Shown here: piece after piece, positions 34,021 through 46,490 of the stretch
Layout: each line of letters begins with the position of its first letter
Numbering within the stretch: the first letter of the stretch is position 1
Source of the DNA: Annulohypoxylon bovei var. microspora
Lineage: Eukaryota > Ascomycota > Sordariomycetes > Xylariales > Hypoxylaceae
Assembly (NCBI GenBank): GCA_022836615.1
Contig: MU405231.1
Span: forward strand, 1-64,000
Direction: 5' to 3'
Length of the DNA stretch: 64,000 bases
The notes under the pieces: generated by a model
The model's input: only the letters and a program-made list of their open reading frames with translations
Database searches by the model: none
Told to the model about the DNA's origin: nothing
Program-made: the position numbers and the translations under genes

Positions 34021-36793
34021 GGTCATGATATATGATACTGACAACGACATCAACATCCCATGGTATCAGGTGCGGAACAAAATCAAGTACAAGAGAGGCC
34101 GTCAGTGCAGACTAAGGAAGAGTCTCGTGTAAGGAATCCGATATGAAGTACGAGAGAGAAACAGAAACGAGAATGAGGAGAGCAAATGTCCATTACTGAC
34201 TACCTAGCTACGATACTAGCTAGTTGTTATGAGCTGGAGGTAGTTAGGGAAAGGGGGTCCCTGACTACTTGACTACCTTCGGTGCTCAAGGCATGCCCTT
34301 CATCTGTATGTATGAACGGGGCTGTGACGGTAACTACTGAGTTTGCCAGCCTTAATCGAAGCATTGCTATGAAAGCACCTCCAACTCTGATGAATCTGAC
34401 TCGTTTGATTTTGTTAAAAGTAGATGGGATGATTTCCAAGTCACTTGCTATGCATTTCGTATCACTTTATCACTCAAGAGTAGGTAAATGGCTAATTAAA
34501 GTCTTCTAGTTTTTAGTATGTCGGCGTGTATTGATATCATCTAATTATTCCAACTATCTAGCGATTCTAATATACTCCATCCAGACTGTGTGAGTAGGTG
34601 CTCTGCCAGACGCGGGACTATGTCTTAGGTAGCCCAATCTTGTTTATACGTAGGCATACCCCTTAAGTGATCCGTTGAGATCATACTGCATATGCTTGAA
34701 TGTGAGAGAAGAGAAGAGAAGGAGAAAGAAGTAAGGTCTCTGGGAATAGGATAGCAATATCCGACCTCCTCCGTATGGTACTATGGTGCCTAGATAGGGC
34801 GAACGCCTATCAATCGGGCTGGATCGTTGCAAAATCCCAAGGTCTGCCTTTGGCAGGTTTATGATCGTGTGAGTATACGTCGTGATGAAAGCCCGAGAGG
34901 CAGGCATCTTATCGAATTTCTAGATGAGACACGTTTGTTAAACGACGTAGACCGTCGCTATAACTGGGTCCGACGGCTTGTGAGCAGTGTAGTGTATGCT
35001 CTGAATGGTCTGTCGCATAACTTCTTGAATAAGATAACGTCACTTTCGCGCGGATCCCGCAAAGCCGTATATATCTACAGGCGTGTCCTCGTCGCCAACT
35101 CATATGGTGGCTTCGTGCTATCAAGGTATCGCATGGCGTCGCACGTTCCTAGCTGGTGGATAAGCAGATTCTACTCCCAGCCGCACTCAGTAAACCATTT
35201 CCTAGAACCCGTGTTTCGGTATTCGTTCAATGGCGTGAGATAGCCTGCCTGTTGACGACAGGCACGTGCTATTCGCCCCTTTTTCGGTTGTTAAGCGGAA
35301 GCTCGAGAACTTCTCGGTTTCAACGGTGGCTTTCGTAATGATAAGAGAGATTGAGCCAGGCTTGCTATTTTGATGAGAGGTACCCATCGGTTCGATAGTT
35401 CTCAATAGCTACCTGGCAGGTTTGTGTTGGTTTGGTTATATATAACGTAGATTATTGGCGTTGAAGAGTCTACTCCTGGAAGTACCAGGCTCACACCACT
35501 CGGACTTAGAATCTTTCTTCTTGAGGTTTCCTTGTTGGGGTGACTTTCAAGGCATGTTGAAAAATATGTATTAAGAAAGTGTTAATGACTTCCATTCGAT
35601 TCTGTTCAACTGAAATTTATATTTATTAGTTGCGGCGAAATAATTGCTGTAGCTCAAGAACATATTATAGTTAGGTCAAAGTGTGATTGTATCTTTTGCT
35701 TGAAGAGGTCTATATATCAGTATATTATTTTTAGCTTGCCTTATGTAGTTAAGAGCAAATAAAAACTCAAAGTTTTATAGGTAGGTATGTATCTATGAGC
35801 GAAGGTACATGTTGTTACTTACATGTAGTCTCCAATCACGTCCGAATGGCGGAAAAGGGGCTGAGCCAGAACACATGATATCAATTGTTGACATTATGTT
35901 TCCGGATGTCGGATAGACTCAGGCAAAGATTGCAAAGCATAGTATTAACAAGTATAATTGTCATTCAGTTGAGATCATCATTAATTTGGGTTGTGGTTAA
36001 TACTGACTCAGTATGACACTTACGAGAGAATAAGTTATCTCATGTTTTAATGGAATATAGACATGCATAATATAACACACCCACACCGCCATGAATTGAA
36101 ACCAGAAATAAAACCGGGTATCTTTAACCTAGATCTACCTATAACTATATCGTACCGTATCTCTCTTTTCATTGACCCTCATCTTCGCGTAAGTGGCGAT
36201 TATGGCTCGCCACCTACTTCACATAAGCAGCGTGCCCGCGTGCGTTCGTACATCCATGTGAAGGCCGTCATCTCGTGAGTAGAAACTTGTCCTCATATCC
36301 CATCCCGGTGGCCAAAGCGAAGCCAATCGACTATTGTCGCAGGAGAGCCAGATAACTCGTGGTATATGTGCCTCCTAAAAATCAAAAATAACTTTCCCAA
36401 CCAATATTGCCATATAGCTTCCAGAGCTACCTGGTACCTATCTTTCTATAAGATGTACCCCGACCCTCCATGTATATGGTAAAGTATTGCTCTCGTCCTA
36501 TATATCGTAACAGTTTTCCGCAGTCCTTTATTCCTCCAATCCTCCCCCGAGAGGGATTGAGAAGGGGGATCAAATGATCACCAGAACCAAGGCTGCCACT
36601 AACTGATGTGAAAACGCTCGCTATGAGTCATAGACAGAACGCCTGACTATTGTGCGCGTGGGGGAAGCACACAAAGTGCAGGAGAAATCAAGCGAAGCCG
36701 CGTATTATGTAAAACGACAGCAACAACGGATTTGGGTATCATAGCCAATTCGCAAAATAGTAAGAATATGAAACAAATCCAACTTATATCCTG
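34021..36793. other. Long intergenic stretch, no supported gene
   Basis: About 2.8 kb of AT-rich DNA between SWC4 and the convergent regulator-acetyltransferase gene. An open frame at 34,827-35,243 lacks an ATG start and recognisable content. Confidence 0.55.
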
Positions 36794-39120
36794 TTAGCTA
36801 ATAGCACCGCGCGTTACTCTGGCGGGATTGCCAGCCACGACAGTGAAGGGTGGCACGTCCTAACATCTTCGTTAGCACAGTGTTTAAGCAGGTACATATT
36901 GTTGAGACGACTTACTTTAGTTACCACCGCTCCAGCGGCGACTGTCGCTCCCCTCCCTATCCTTACCCCGAGGAGGACTATGGCACCGCCCCCAATCCAT
37001 ACGTCCTCGTCAATGTAAATAGCAGCACCAATATGTGCGCTCTTACTACCCTTGCGCCTCTTGGGGTCCGTATGTAACGTACCTCCAAAGAGACTGACGT
37101 TCGGTCCGATGTAACTGTTATCACCAACAATGACCTCCATGGGATCAATAATGGTACAATTTCGACCGATAAACACGTTGTTCCCAATCACGATGTTGTA
37201 TCCGTAATCGCAGGTGAATGGTGCCTCGACAACTACCTCTTGTCCAACTCTCCCAACGCGAGTAATGGGTGATGAACTTCGATCCATATATATTGGTTCT
37301 GTCGGGCTCAAGACTTCTCGGAAGAGGCGCGAACGTTCGGATGCTGATACACCGACATTGGGATTCGTGGAATTGTTGAACCTAAAGCATGCCGCACTAC
37401 ATCTTTGCCTCTCGAGTCTCAGCTCTTCATCAAAAGGATAGTACTGATTTCCTGTAAGCATCTCTTCCTTTTGTGTTCGTTCCCTGTTAGAAGGGTAATG
37501 AGGATGTGACAAGGCGAGCCGTGCCGCTTCCTGAGGATCAGTTGCCGTTGATGCAGGCGGAGGAGGTGGGGGCGGAGGCGGAGGCGGCAGCGTGGGTTGA
37601 GACTGAGGTGGTGGGCTACTACTCCGAGTTGGTGGGAGGACGTTAATCTGCGGAAGGGAGTTCGAATGCGGGGTGTCGTGTTCGGTCCGTGTAAGGTCAT
37701 GCAATGGCGGCACTCTCTGATAATCTTTATGGCGGTCGACACTGCTCAACGGCGTTGGTAACTGTATCGTAGAGCTCGTGGCGCTAATTGGGGTGGGAAA
37801 CATATTTGTCGAATTAGTATAGGATATTGATGATAATTTGTTGTTCTCTGGACTCGAAGCGGATGGGGTCGGGGTGGGAAGAGTGACGGAGGTCACCTGC
37901 CGGCTGTCGTCTGGTAAAATTGGTCGGCCCTGCACCGGTTCTATCCGGAGCGGTTGGCCGCGGTAAGCCGGGGGAGGCTGATCACGTTTCGGAGGCGGCG
38001 GGGGCGGGATCGGATAACTACTCTGCGGCATTCCGTAGGCTCCCGGAGGAACATAACTGGGATCTTTGGATTCGAGTGGAACGGCGGCAGGTTTATTCTC
38101 CATCTTCGGATAACCTCGTTGGTTTGGGTATCCGTGGCATACGAACCCACCTCGAACACAATTGGTACCTATTCCGTTCATAAGTAAATGAAGCCTCAAC
38201 TATCATAGCCGAGAGAGGCTCACATTGCGGTTTCGTCTCATCGCATTTCTTCTTTCTCTTCCGACACGTTAAGCAGCTGTATTTTTCGGCATGGAAAGCC
38301 GATGCCTCGCCCTTAGGTCTAAAGATGGATATGCACCTACGACACTGAAGAGGATGCAACCTCGGCCACACCACACCTATAAGTCAGCAATAGGCTCCTA
38401 ATTACAAGGTACCAAACAGGAAGGATGGGGGGTCCCATACCCAGTCTTAGTCCTGTTACTAAAGTTGCGCTTCCTCTTCTTAGGATCTGACTGGATTACC
38501 GAGTCTCCTTTCCTCTGCTCCGACGTGTAAGAGGTACTACCATAAATAACAGAGCTGTCATCACCGTCAGGACTTGTCGCTGAGTAATCGTGTTGAGAAT
38601 CCATATGGGTAGTGGCTCTTCGAAGCGCGTCGCCAACCTGCTCGTCACTCGGCGATGGAACTATACTCGCAGAACCCTGTCGGTCGTACGTACTACGGTC
38701 GTCTGAATGGCCATGTCGTGAATACCAAGAATCGTGGTGGTCTCGACTTTCCTCACCATACTGCCTGTACTCTCGCTCTCGCGGTGTCGTGGAATACACA
38801 TCACGTGACTCTGCTTGAGATGGTTGCTCCCGTTCCCGACTAAGTGGTCCTTCCCTATGAGATTCGTTCGAAAATGATCGTTTACGTTTGTGAGTCCCTT
38901 CAACGTCCGGATAAATAGTGGGTTGGTAAGATGAACGATCAGGACTCGGTCCAGACCAATGCTCTCTGTGACTAGCAGAGCTCTCTCCAACTTTTGGATC
39001 TTGGGTAGTTATTTGGCGAAGAGGCTGTTCCTCGGAGGCTGCGCGTATCGACGTAGGGCTACTGCTAGGCCTCTCGACACCTTTTGGCTCACCTCCGTTT
39101 AAGGCCGTGAAGGTAGCCAT
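36794..39120 (-). CDS. Zn2Cys6 DNA-binding cluster fused to maltose-acetyltransferase-type hexapeptide enzyme
   Basis: Minus-strand exons 39120-38441, 38276-38224, 38168-36916 and 36859-36794 encode 683 residues. Introns are 164, 55 and 56 bp. All junctions fall inside conserved motifs: KTG-CLTC, KPQC-TNC and VVTK-DVPPF. A disordered Ser/Arg/Asp-rich N terminus of about 225 residues precedes a complete Zn2Cys6 cluster: C228, C231, C238, C245, C248 and C255. Then comes a Pro-rich linker with a run of 11 Pro. Next is the maltose-acetyltransferase N domain (EEMLTGNQYYPFDEELRLER). The left-handed beta-helix acyltransferase follows (YNIVIGNNVFIGRNC, IGPNVSLFG, the likely catalytic His in TLHTDPKRR, VWIGGGAIVLLGVRIG, VAGNPARV). 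The enzyme part would move acetyl from acetyl-CoA to a sugar or similar acceptor. The zinc cluster implies DNA binding in the nucleus. An alternative start at 39168 adds 16 residues. Confidence 0.88.
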
Positions 39121-42100
39121 ATTTCGTCCAAAAATATCTTCAGCCCAGCAATCTTGCGTGAGGTGCATAGGAACTCGATATTCAGACGTATATTAGTGGG
39201 AACGCAGGTGTTTTGCGATTGAACCCTTTAACCACCGTAGTTGGCACTTAAGACCCAATAATCCAATACAGGCCTTTTCGTGAGACTGCAAATAGCAATT
39301 GCCAACGAGATTCGGGCTATAGCCGAAGTATGTAACCTCCGTCGACGTGCGGCCTAGTTTAAAGAAACTAGTAAAATTGTGACGGAAGCCGAAATAGAAA
39401 CGGAAAGCCAAAAATCGCAAATCAGCCCTGAGATGGTGACCCGCACAACGGTCGCGGTGCGGTCTACTAAAACTTCCGAATTAGCGCTCCCGGAGGTCAG
39501 CACATTAATAAGAGCTAATGTATAGACTTCAGCTATACGAAATTCGAATCTCTAAACGATGCACTCGTCGTGGCGCAGAACAATGGGTGGGATCTGCACG
39601 GCTCTCTTTTTTAAACAGTGACGAACTTTCGAAGGCGGGTGCGCGGGGAGGTAATTCTGTATAAGCGAAGCGGGAGTGAGTGAACCGCACCTCTTTCTTA
39701 TTGAATTTGGACTGCGTAATACGACTGTGACGTGCAAGGGCCGATGCGGTGCGTCGTGTATTGCTGTGTTGCGGTGTAAGCAACAAGCTCGTAGGCTGCT
39801 GCGCCTAGGCGATTGTATGTCGCCTCAATCGCCTATCCTGCCAAAGTATTCCTACCCTACCCAGGAAATCGCCCAGTTTTTTGCAAGTGATAGCCGAGCT
39901 GAGTGTATACTCTTGATTTGGGCTGCGTGTTAAAAAACTCCAAACTATTATCGTGCGGTCCGGCCCACGATTGCTACTCGTCGAATTCGAACCAACTAGG
40001 TATATTGGGTTTCTCTCACCCGTTCCTTGTGCTGGGATCCTTGACCCTTATTTAATGCGTACACAAAAAAAGGACCAGCGCTTGGCGATTTAACGCGCGA
40101 TTAATTTTTTTTTCTCCAGCTGTGGGAATGAATGGTCTTGGATACGGTCTGTCCCTTCGTCAATGTCAAGATATAACCTCAACGTCAATAGACCCTCTCT
40201 TCGCCTCCCTTCTAGCGCAACCGAATCACCATGTAAAAAACAAAATGAGTGAAGGGAGAATAGAGAGAGTTAAAGGAAACAAGATATGCGATAGGGCAAT
40301 TGGGTTAACAGTAATCAAGATAGCATATAGGAGTAGAGTGTAGGGGGGGGAGTATAAGAAAATATAAAGAAAAAAATGATGTGGCTAGCCAGCACCAGGG
40401 CCTAGACAAAGCGGGAAGTGATGTAAGGTAAGGATGGTAAGGATAGATAAAGTAAGACGGGTAGGTAGGTAAGTAAGGTGCAAGGTAACTGGGTAGGTAC
40501 GAAGGTGGGTATAGGGCAGGTATGGATGTAGCCAGGGCAAGAGGCAAGAGCTAAGTGCATACAACATACAGCATATAACTGATCAGAAGTGATTGGGATC
40601 AGATATAGAGGTACGTATACGTATACATAAACATATATGTAAATGGATATATGTTGGCAGATTGTAGAGTGTACAGTACTTTATAGGTAGAATGAGTACC
40701 TTATCTAGCATGTAAAACATGCAAGGCAGCGAGAGTGGGAAAAGAGAATGTGTGAATGCAAGCAATTAAACGTGCGTAGTCGTAGTCGTAGTTGTAGTCA
40801 TCTGGTAATTGTGGTATGTAGTATGTGGTATGTATGTAGTATGTAGTTAGTTAGTTCATGTTGGTTAGGTAGTTTGTTGTCGAGTAGGTACGAAGTAGAG
40901 GCGACGAAAAGAAACATCCCCCCAAAAAGGATTCGTTCATAACCTCGATATTCCTCGGTGGGATGCCTCGATACTTTTGTACCGCAGAACGAGATCGTCG
41001 AACCCTGGTAAAGCTGCCCCAATATTGGGCGGCATGGCGCTTGGGAGCTGTCGATACATATATCTCATGAATAAGTATGTATTCTATATACGTATAGTCG
41101 CCCAAGTAATAGGTTGAAAGAATGAGAGATACAATTCACCGAGGTACCTGTATCCTGACTAGGATTGTTGTGTGCGATGACAAGCCCATCAGAACTTGGA
41201 AGCGAGTCGAGGGAAACTTCGGCTTCTAGCAAGGGTATCAAGGGTATCCGCACCCACTTTAACTTAATTGATAGTAGTACCTTTTCAATGTACCTCCGCT
41301 TGCGCTAGAATCTTAGACAACTTTTTCCAATTCCGCGGTGGATCCCTGCTGGGATATATTGTACCTGTGTATCTTTTTAATAGCTTTAATAGATTTAATA
41401 CCTTCAATGCCGTGAGGCAACGTGGAGGATGACAATTACTTACATATAGGTATAGTACCTACATGAAGAACCCTATACCTTATTTCATTTCAATATTGCA
41501 CAAGTCTAGCCCTGCGCGTCTAAACAATAGGCCTGGCGCTGTCATGATGAAGGTAGTTGTATAGATGTACCAACATGAGCACCGTTGGGTTCTTTCGTTC
41601 CCTACCTCCTCCTGCTATTCCTACCTTACGTAGTCTTCTTCTCCTGTTCCCGCCGTTCTTCATGCGATGTCACCGAATCTAGGCTAGGTGGCACCGCAGC
41701 AGCACAATTCATCATCAAATACGACGAACGGTGTGTATCTGACTCTAGCAGCGAACGACCGAACAACCGAACGAACGTTGTCCGCCTTCTTTTCGAACAG
41801 GTACTTAGCCTTGCGGAGAATATGCCATTCTCTTTAGGTACATACCACATACCTTAAATGCCTACCTAGCCTTAATACATCATGGCTAGGTAACTTGTGG
41901 TTTGTTGTTGTTAACGTTCTTCACCATCCAAAAACAGCCGTCAAGAAACATCGTCGACCTAATCGTGCGCTTACCGTTCCCCCCTCCTCAATGCCACCAA
42001 CAGCTAGCCCCTCCAACGTTGCACCGGAATTTCTCATCAATGCCATTGAGCTGTCCGATTCGTTATTTCTCTCCTCTTGTTGCAAAGGTATGCTATGATA

Positions 42101-45100
42101 GGTTCAGTACTTTCGGCCCGCGACAAACCTGTTGTCGTGATCGTCTTAGATTATTACTGGCACCCGCGACGCGATGGTAAGGTGAGAGCATTGATGAATC
42201 AATAAAGGCCGTTTCTTGCGGCCTAGCCGCGGTTCGTGGCCGCCAGGCCTGGTTATCCTAACCCACGGCTGTTTGGGATCAAAATAGCACACACATACGC
42301 GTTGGTGGGCTTGGTAAATCTAACAGGGGTGCAGGAGAAGGCCATACGATTGGGAGGATCTAAGTAGTTTGAAGGGTCCCCGATCTTGTAGAAGTCGGCG
42401 GGCGGCACAGCAAGGTGCAACGTCGATTCCACTTTGAGTTTGGAATTCTGCCAATTCTTCTCGCCAAGTCTTGCGGCAGCACTGCTTCCAACCAGAAAAG
42501 GCCGACCCTGGAGCATTGCCGGCATGTGCGGTCAGAGGAGTTTGCGAGTCTGGTTGTACTCCGTCCGCAGCCAATGGGCGCCTCAAGACAGGGATCCAGC
42601 TGTCATGCAATTTGGCGCGGGCGTGTGATGTCGAAAATGTCCAGGGCTCTCATTAGGGCGCAGCGAATACCCGCGTCTAGAGCCGACAAGAAGTCACTGA
42701 TTTGTTGCTAGCGCATGTGCGCGCCCCATCGTCACAAATGTCTCGTATTAGTTCACGAGTTACAGGACATTGATCTTTGACCCCGAAGGTTGAAACCTAA
42801 ACCATGGGCATACATACATACATGACATACATGGCAATAGGGAGACGAGGGCGCGCTAATACGGTAGCAGAGCAGGTCTCCGACTGGGCCACAAGAACTT
42901 ATCTAACTGTTGATGGCGAGCCGGGAATGCGGCGGTGCACCTTTGCGACACGGCCGCTTTTTGCTGACGTAGGCACGTCAGTCATCATCTCGGGGGCTTG
43001 CTCGGTCAAGAAATAAGAAATAAGGCTACATCCTTCAAGAAGCAAACTGCTCTCCAAAAGAGATACGTAGGCAAGTAGATACGGGGTAATGTTAACGCTG
43101 CTGGTCCTTCCCCTGGATCTTACTGCGACGTAATCGATCAGGGCGCTACACATGCTGGCCTGTTTAGCTCCGGAAACTCTTCCATTTTGGATTTTAGTAT
43201 ATTGCCATGCACCCTGCCGGCCGGATGACACCCTTCGAACTGTGACTCGAGGAGCCCGTCGCGCACGGCACACACGGGAGCATCCCACACCCACACTCGG
43301 AGCCTGACGCAGAGGAAGCGTCAATTTGCTTTCGTCCGAAAAAGCACGTGTAACAGCTATTTGTGCGAATATCAGGACCTTCAGCTGATAAATAGGTGGT
43401 ACCTACGATCAAACCGAAAAGACAATTTTAGCGCACTACAGCTGTACAGTAACATTCGTCCTATTCATCGAGCAATCTTACTTGCGTAGGGTCTAGGACC
43501 TTGGTGTTCGTGATCCTAGCATTTTCTCGAAAGTGTTTCTGAAGTACCTATTTCAATGGAGTAGATTTTCGTGGGGCGAGCGCAAAGCGCTTGTCGCGAA
43601 TCGTCCGAGAGCTTTGGTCTTAGGTGTTTGCCGCCGTTCGGGAAAGTGATCGCCTCCTAAGCGGCTTACCATCGCTCATTGGTTCGACGCCACAGCTCCC
43701 AGCTTGGTTAGCTTGCGACAAGGGAAGCCAACTTGGTAGTTCGGACGAGACACACTAGATCAACCGCGTCCGCGCATAAAACTTATCTGGTATCTGATGG
43801 TCCAGATTTCTTTTCTTAGAAATCGGCGGAACATTTCTCGGTTCGAGCTGCGACCCGCTTGGTAACCATGGAACCTTGGAAGTCTGCTACTAGGACACAA
43901 AGTGGGAGCTTTTCGGTATTACGACAAAGAGTCGTGTGCATCAGACCTTAATACATACGTAGTAGAAGGATTCTCATGCGGCTATTGTCATCCCCAGTCT
44001 CCTTACATCAACCCCGATAAGGTTCGCTGCTACCCCTCATGACACTAATACTAGAAAGCGGAGGTGGAAGTTCACAAGGTTGTGTCAAGCTGACGGTGAA
44101 GACTTATCCTTAGGGGATACAGCGAGGCCAAAATCGATAGAACTTTTTAATGAGCGGTGCCCACAGGTTGTTCGGAGATCTACACACGCTTTTTTCTTAC
44201 TGTCTGTGCTTTGATTCCCTTGCCCGTCCTGCCCGTCTGGAGATTGCCCAGGTTTACACGTGAATACCTAGGCAACCTGGGCAGGACGTGCGACTATGAG
44301 AGGCCCCCCCGGTCTATCAAGCCGAGACAACCGTTGGGGGCCATCAGCCTTTCCAAAGGAGAAAAGGTGAAGGGGAGCAGTCCCTATTGGACCTAGAGCT
44401 GAATGCGCCTCATTCGATCGCCGTCAGGTTTCGGTCCGGTGAATAATACATAACATGACAGAGTAAACGTTGCTGTCAAATCATCAATGTTGAACATAGT
44501 ATTATCCAGTCTGGTCATTCTGGTCATGGTTAAGCCCGGCCTCGTGAGACTCGACGACGCACACTGCCTGCAACTTAGAAGCATATCCTGTACAATATCA
44601 AAATCATACCATGCCAGAAGAGGTAGAGGAGTAAGAAAGTGACACAGTCAAAGCGGGAAAAGGTCCGTTATTACCCCCTGTTGAACTCTTAGCGTAGACC
44701 TGCAAGGTCACGTCCAACAGCCGGCCGTCGTGTACTACTATATGTAAGCGCGAGGCACGCCCGCGGACCCGCGCTCTGACCACAATACCTAGAGATAACA
44801 AGGCCAGTACATCAAGGCAACAGGATAAAACTTGAGCAAACTGTAAATATTCTGAACGTTTAGGACATGTCCTAAAGGTTGTTGACTTTGCCACGCAAGG
44901 AGGCAGCCGAATGGATGACTATTGCAAAAATAGACCCGACCGCCTGGTTTTGGGTCTCGGATTGTTAGTACGAGGTTGTGTAAGGGGTCTAGTTTGCGAA
45001 GGATTTAATATCAATTTGTCGATTTAAGATCGCCCAGGTTAATAGATATATCTGTCCAAGTTCCAGGAAAAGGGGAATGATATGAGAACCAGCATGTTAG

Positions 45101-46016
45101 TTTAGTTCGCTTGTTATGTTTCCTAGTAGTTACTAACTCGGCATAACTTCCCTTTCTTAGGTAATGGTTTGTTACGGAAAATTAAGCAGGCTTACAATAA
45201 TATGACAAGTCGCAAGTCGCAGTCGCAAGCTAGACCACGCAGACCACGTCGCCCGAAACAAAAGGAAAGCTAGGCATTGAGTAGGTAGATAGGTATGTAT
45301 GTATGTATTTAACAACCTTGACATCCTTGTGGCATGTAGGTAGGTAATCAACGGATAACACGAAGATGATGATAATGTTGGTGCAGCACGATGAATTAAC
45401 TATTAACGATGTTGGTTGATAAAGATCTCACCTTAGAATATAGTGGGAATGATTGGAAACATTATGTTCCCGTGGCTGATGTCAGTAACAGCTTACCTTT
45501 GAACCTTGAAAACTCCAATCTAACGTCTAGGGTTCGTCAATGACGACAAGGTTAGCATACCCTAGCTACCCAGCTGAAGGTGGTATTTCCTATTCTATTT
45601 TGCAGCTTCGAACCTTTAGAATGTAACTGCCATATGTATCAGAATCCATAAGTACCTATGTACTTCCAAAATTTATACCACTCATCATGTACCTGTCATG
45701 ACAGTCACATGATCCATTCGCGCTAAACTCAATAGTAGTTTTGTTTAGTGTTAGTGACCTCAGTGCTTCGGGTCAACTTTAGGGGCCACTTCAGGGGTCG
45801 GCCTAAACATAAACAATGACAGACAGTCTTTGAGCCTCATTCTCGCGAATTTAAACTAACCACGATTGCCTCTAGGAACCAGCGATGCTCCCTTCTTTCT
45901 CTTTTTCTTATTTTCTCCAAGTTCAAAATTACAGGTGAGAAGTTCTAAAAATTACCTACCCCAGATCCCCATGACACCGCTCTCAAATCAAAAACAGTCT
46001 ACCAACTTCCCGTCTG
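39121..46016. other. Gene desert, part 1
   Basis: About 6.9 kb with no gene I can support on either strand. Frames near 41,585, 42,253-42,711 and 42,899-43,324 overlap each other in several phases and resemble nothing. Notable contents are a perfect 10-bp inverted repeat at 39,806-39,835, a GGTAGGTA-rich purine tract at about 40,420-40,520, and an interrupted inverted repeat at 44,225-44,288. Confidence 0.5.
39806..39835. other. Perfect 10-bp inverted repeat
   Basis: TAGGCGATTG, a 10-base loop and CAATCGCCTA. The repeat lies in non-coding DNA about 690 bp upstream of the regulator-acetyltransferase gene. Confidence 0.5.
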
Positions 46017-46038
46017 GCCAATGACCAATGACCAATGA
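46017..46038. promoter_or_regulatory. Cluster of CCAAT boxes
   Basis: Three CCAATGA units follow one another directly. CCAAT is bound by the fungal Hap/NF-Y complex. No adjacent gene is firmly supported, so a regulatory role is speculative. Confidence 0.3.
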
Positions 46039-46133
46039 CAAGTCGCCAATCACGAATAGCCGCCCGGCGATAACATCTAAGCGCCAGGGCATCACAACGT
46101 GTTCGAGAACCTTTCTCTCTCCCATGCACGTAA

Positions 46134-46490
46134 TTGAACGTCGCGGCGTCTTCTGCGTCTTCTTTGCATTCCACCAACGTCTTTCTGCGAGTCGGGCGTT
46201 TAAATCTATTTCTGTCCCAGATCACTTGCAGGAAATCTACCCGTGCTACCCTCCTCCACGCTGCCGCTGCCGCTGCCGCTACCGCTACTGCTATCGTGAT
46301 CCTTCCTGCAAGGCACCAAGGTGGCACTACGACCCTACTTCCATGGTTGGGCATTCTAGTCTGGGGAAGCCAGAAGACCGGGCGTTTCGCCGCCATCATG
46401 CAAGCCGTATCCTACCCAGCGGCATCAGGCGGCATTAGCAGAGCATCATCCCTACGTTTACCAACTTCCAGAAGCGCTCACGAGCCTTGA
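46134..46490 (+). other. Doubtful open frame of 118 codons
   Basis: An ATG frame just after the CCAAT cluster encodes a protein with a basic N-terminal half and an Ala run from a (GCTGCC)n repeat (46,261-46,293). No family is recognised. Long frames on the other phases overlap it, which suggests that GC-rich composition, not selection, keeps it open. It is listed only as a candidate. Confidence 0.2.

Noticed and set aside
34827..35338. 138-codon frame after SWC4
   Set aside because: No ATG start and no recognisable content. It is flanked by AT-rich non-coding DNA.
42253..43324. Several 70-140 codon frames in the gene desert
   Set aside because: They overlap in different phases on both strands, have no recognisable motif and lack splice partners.
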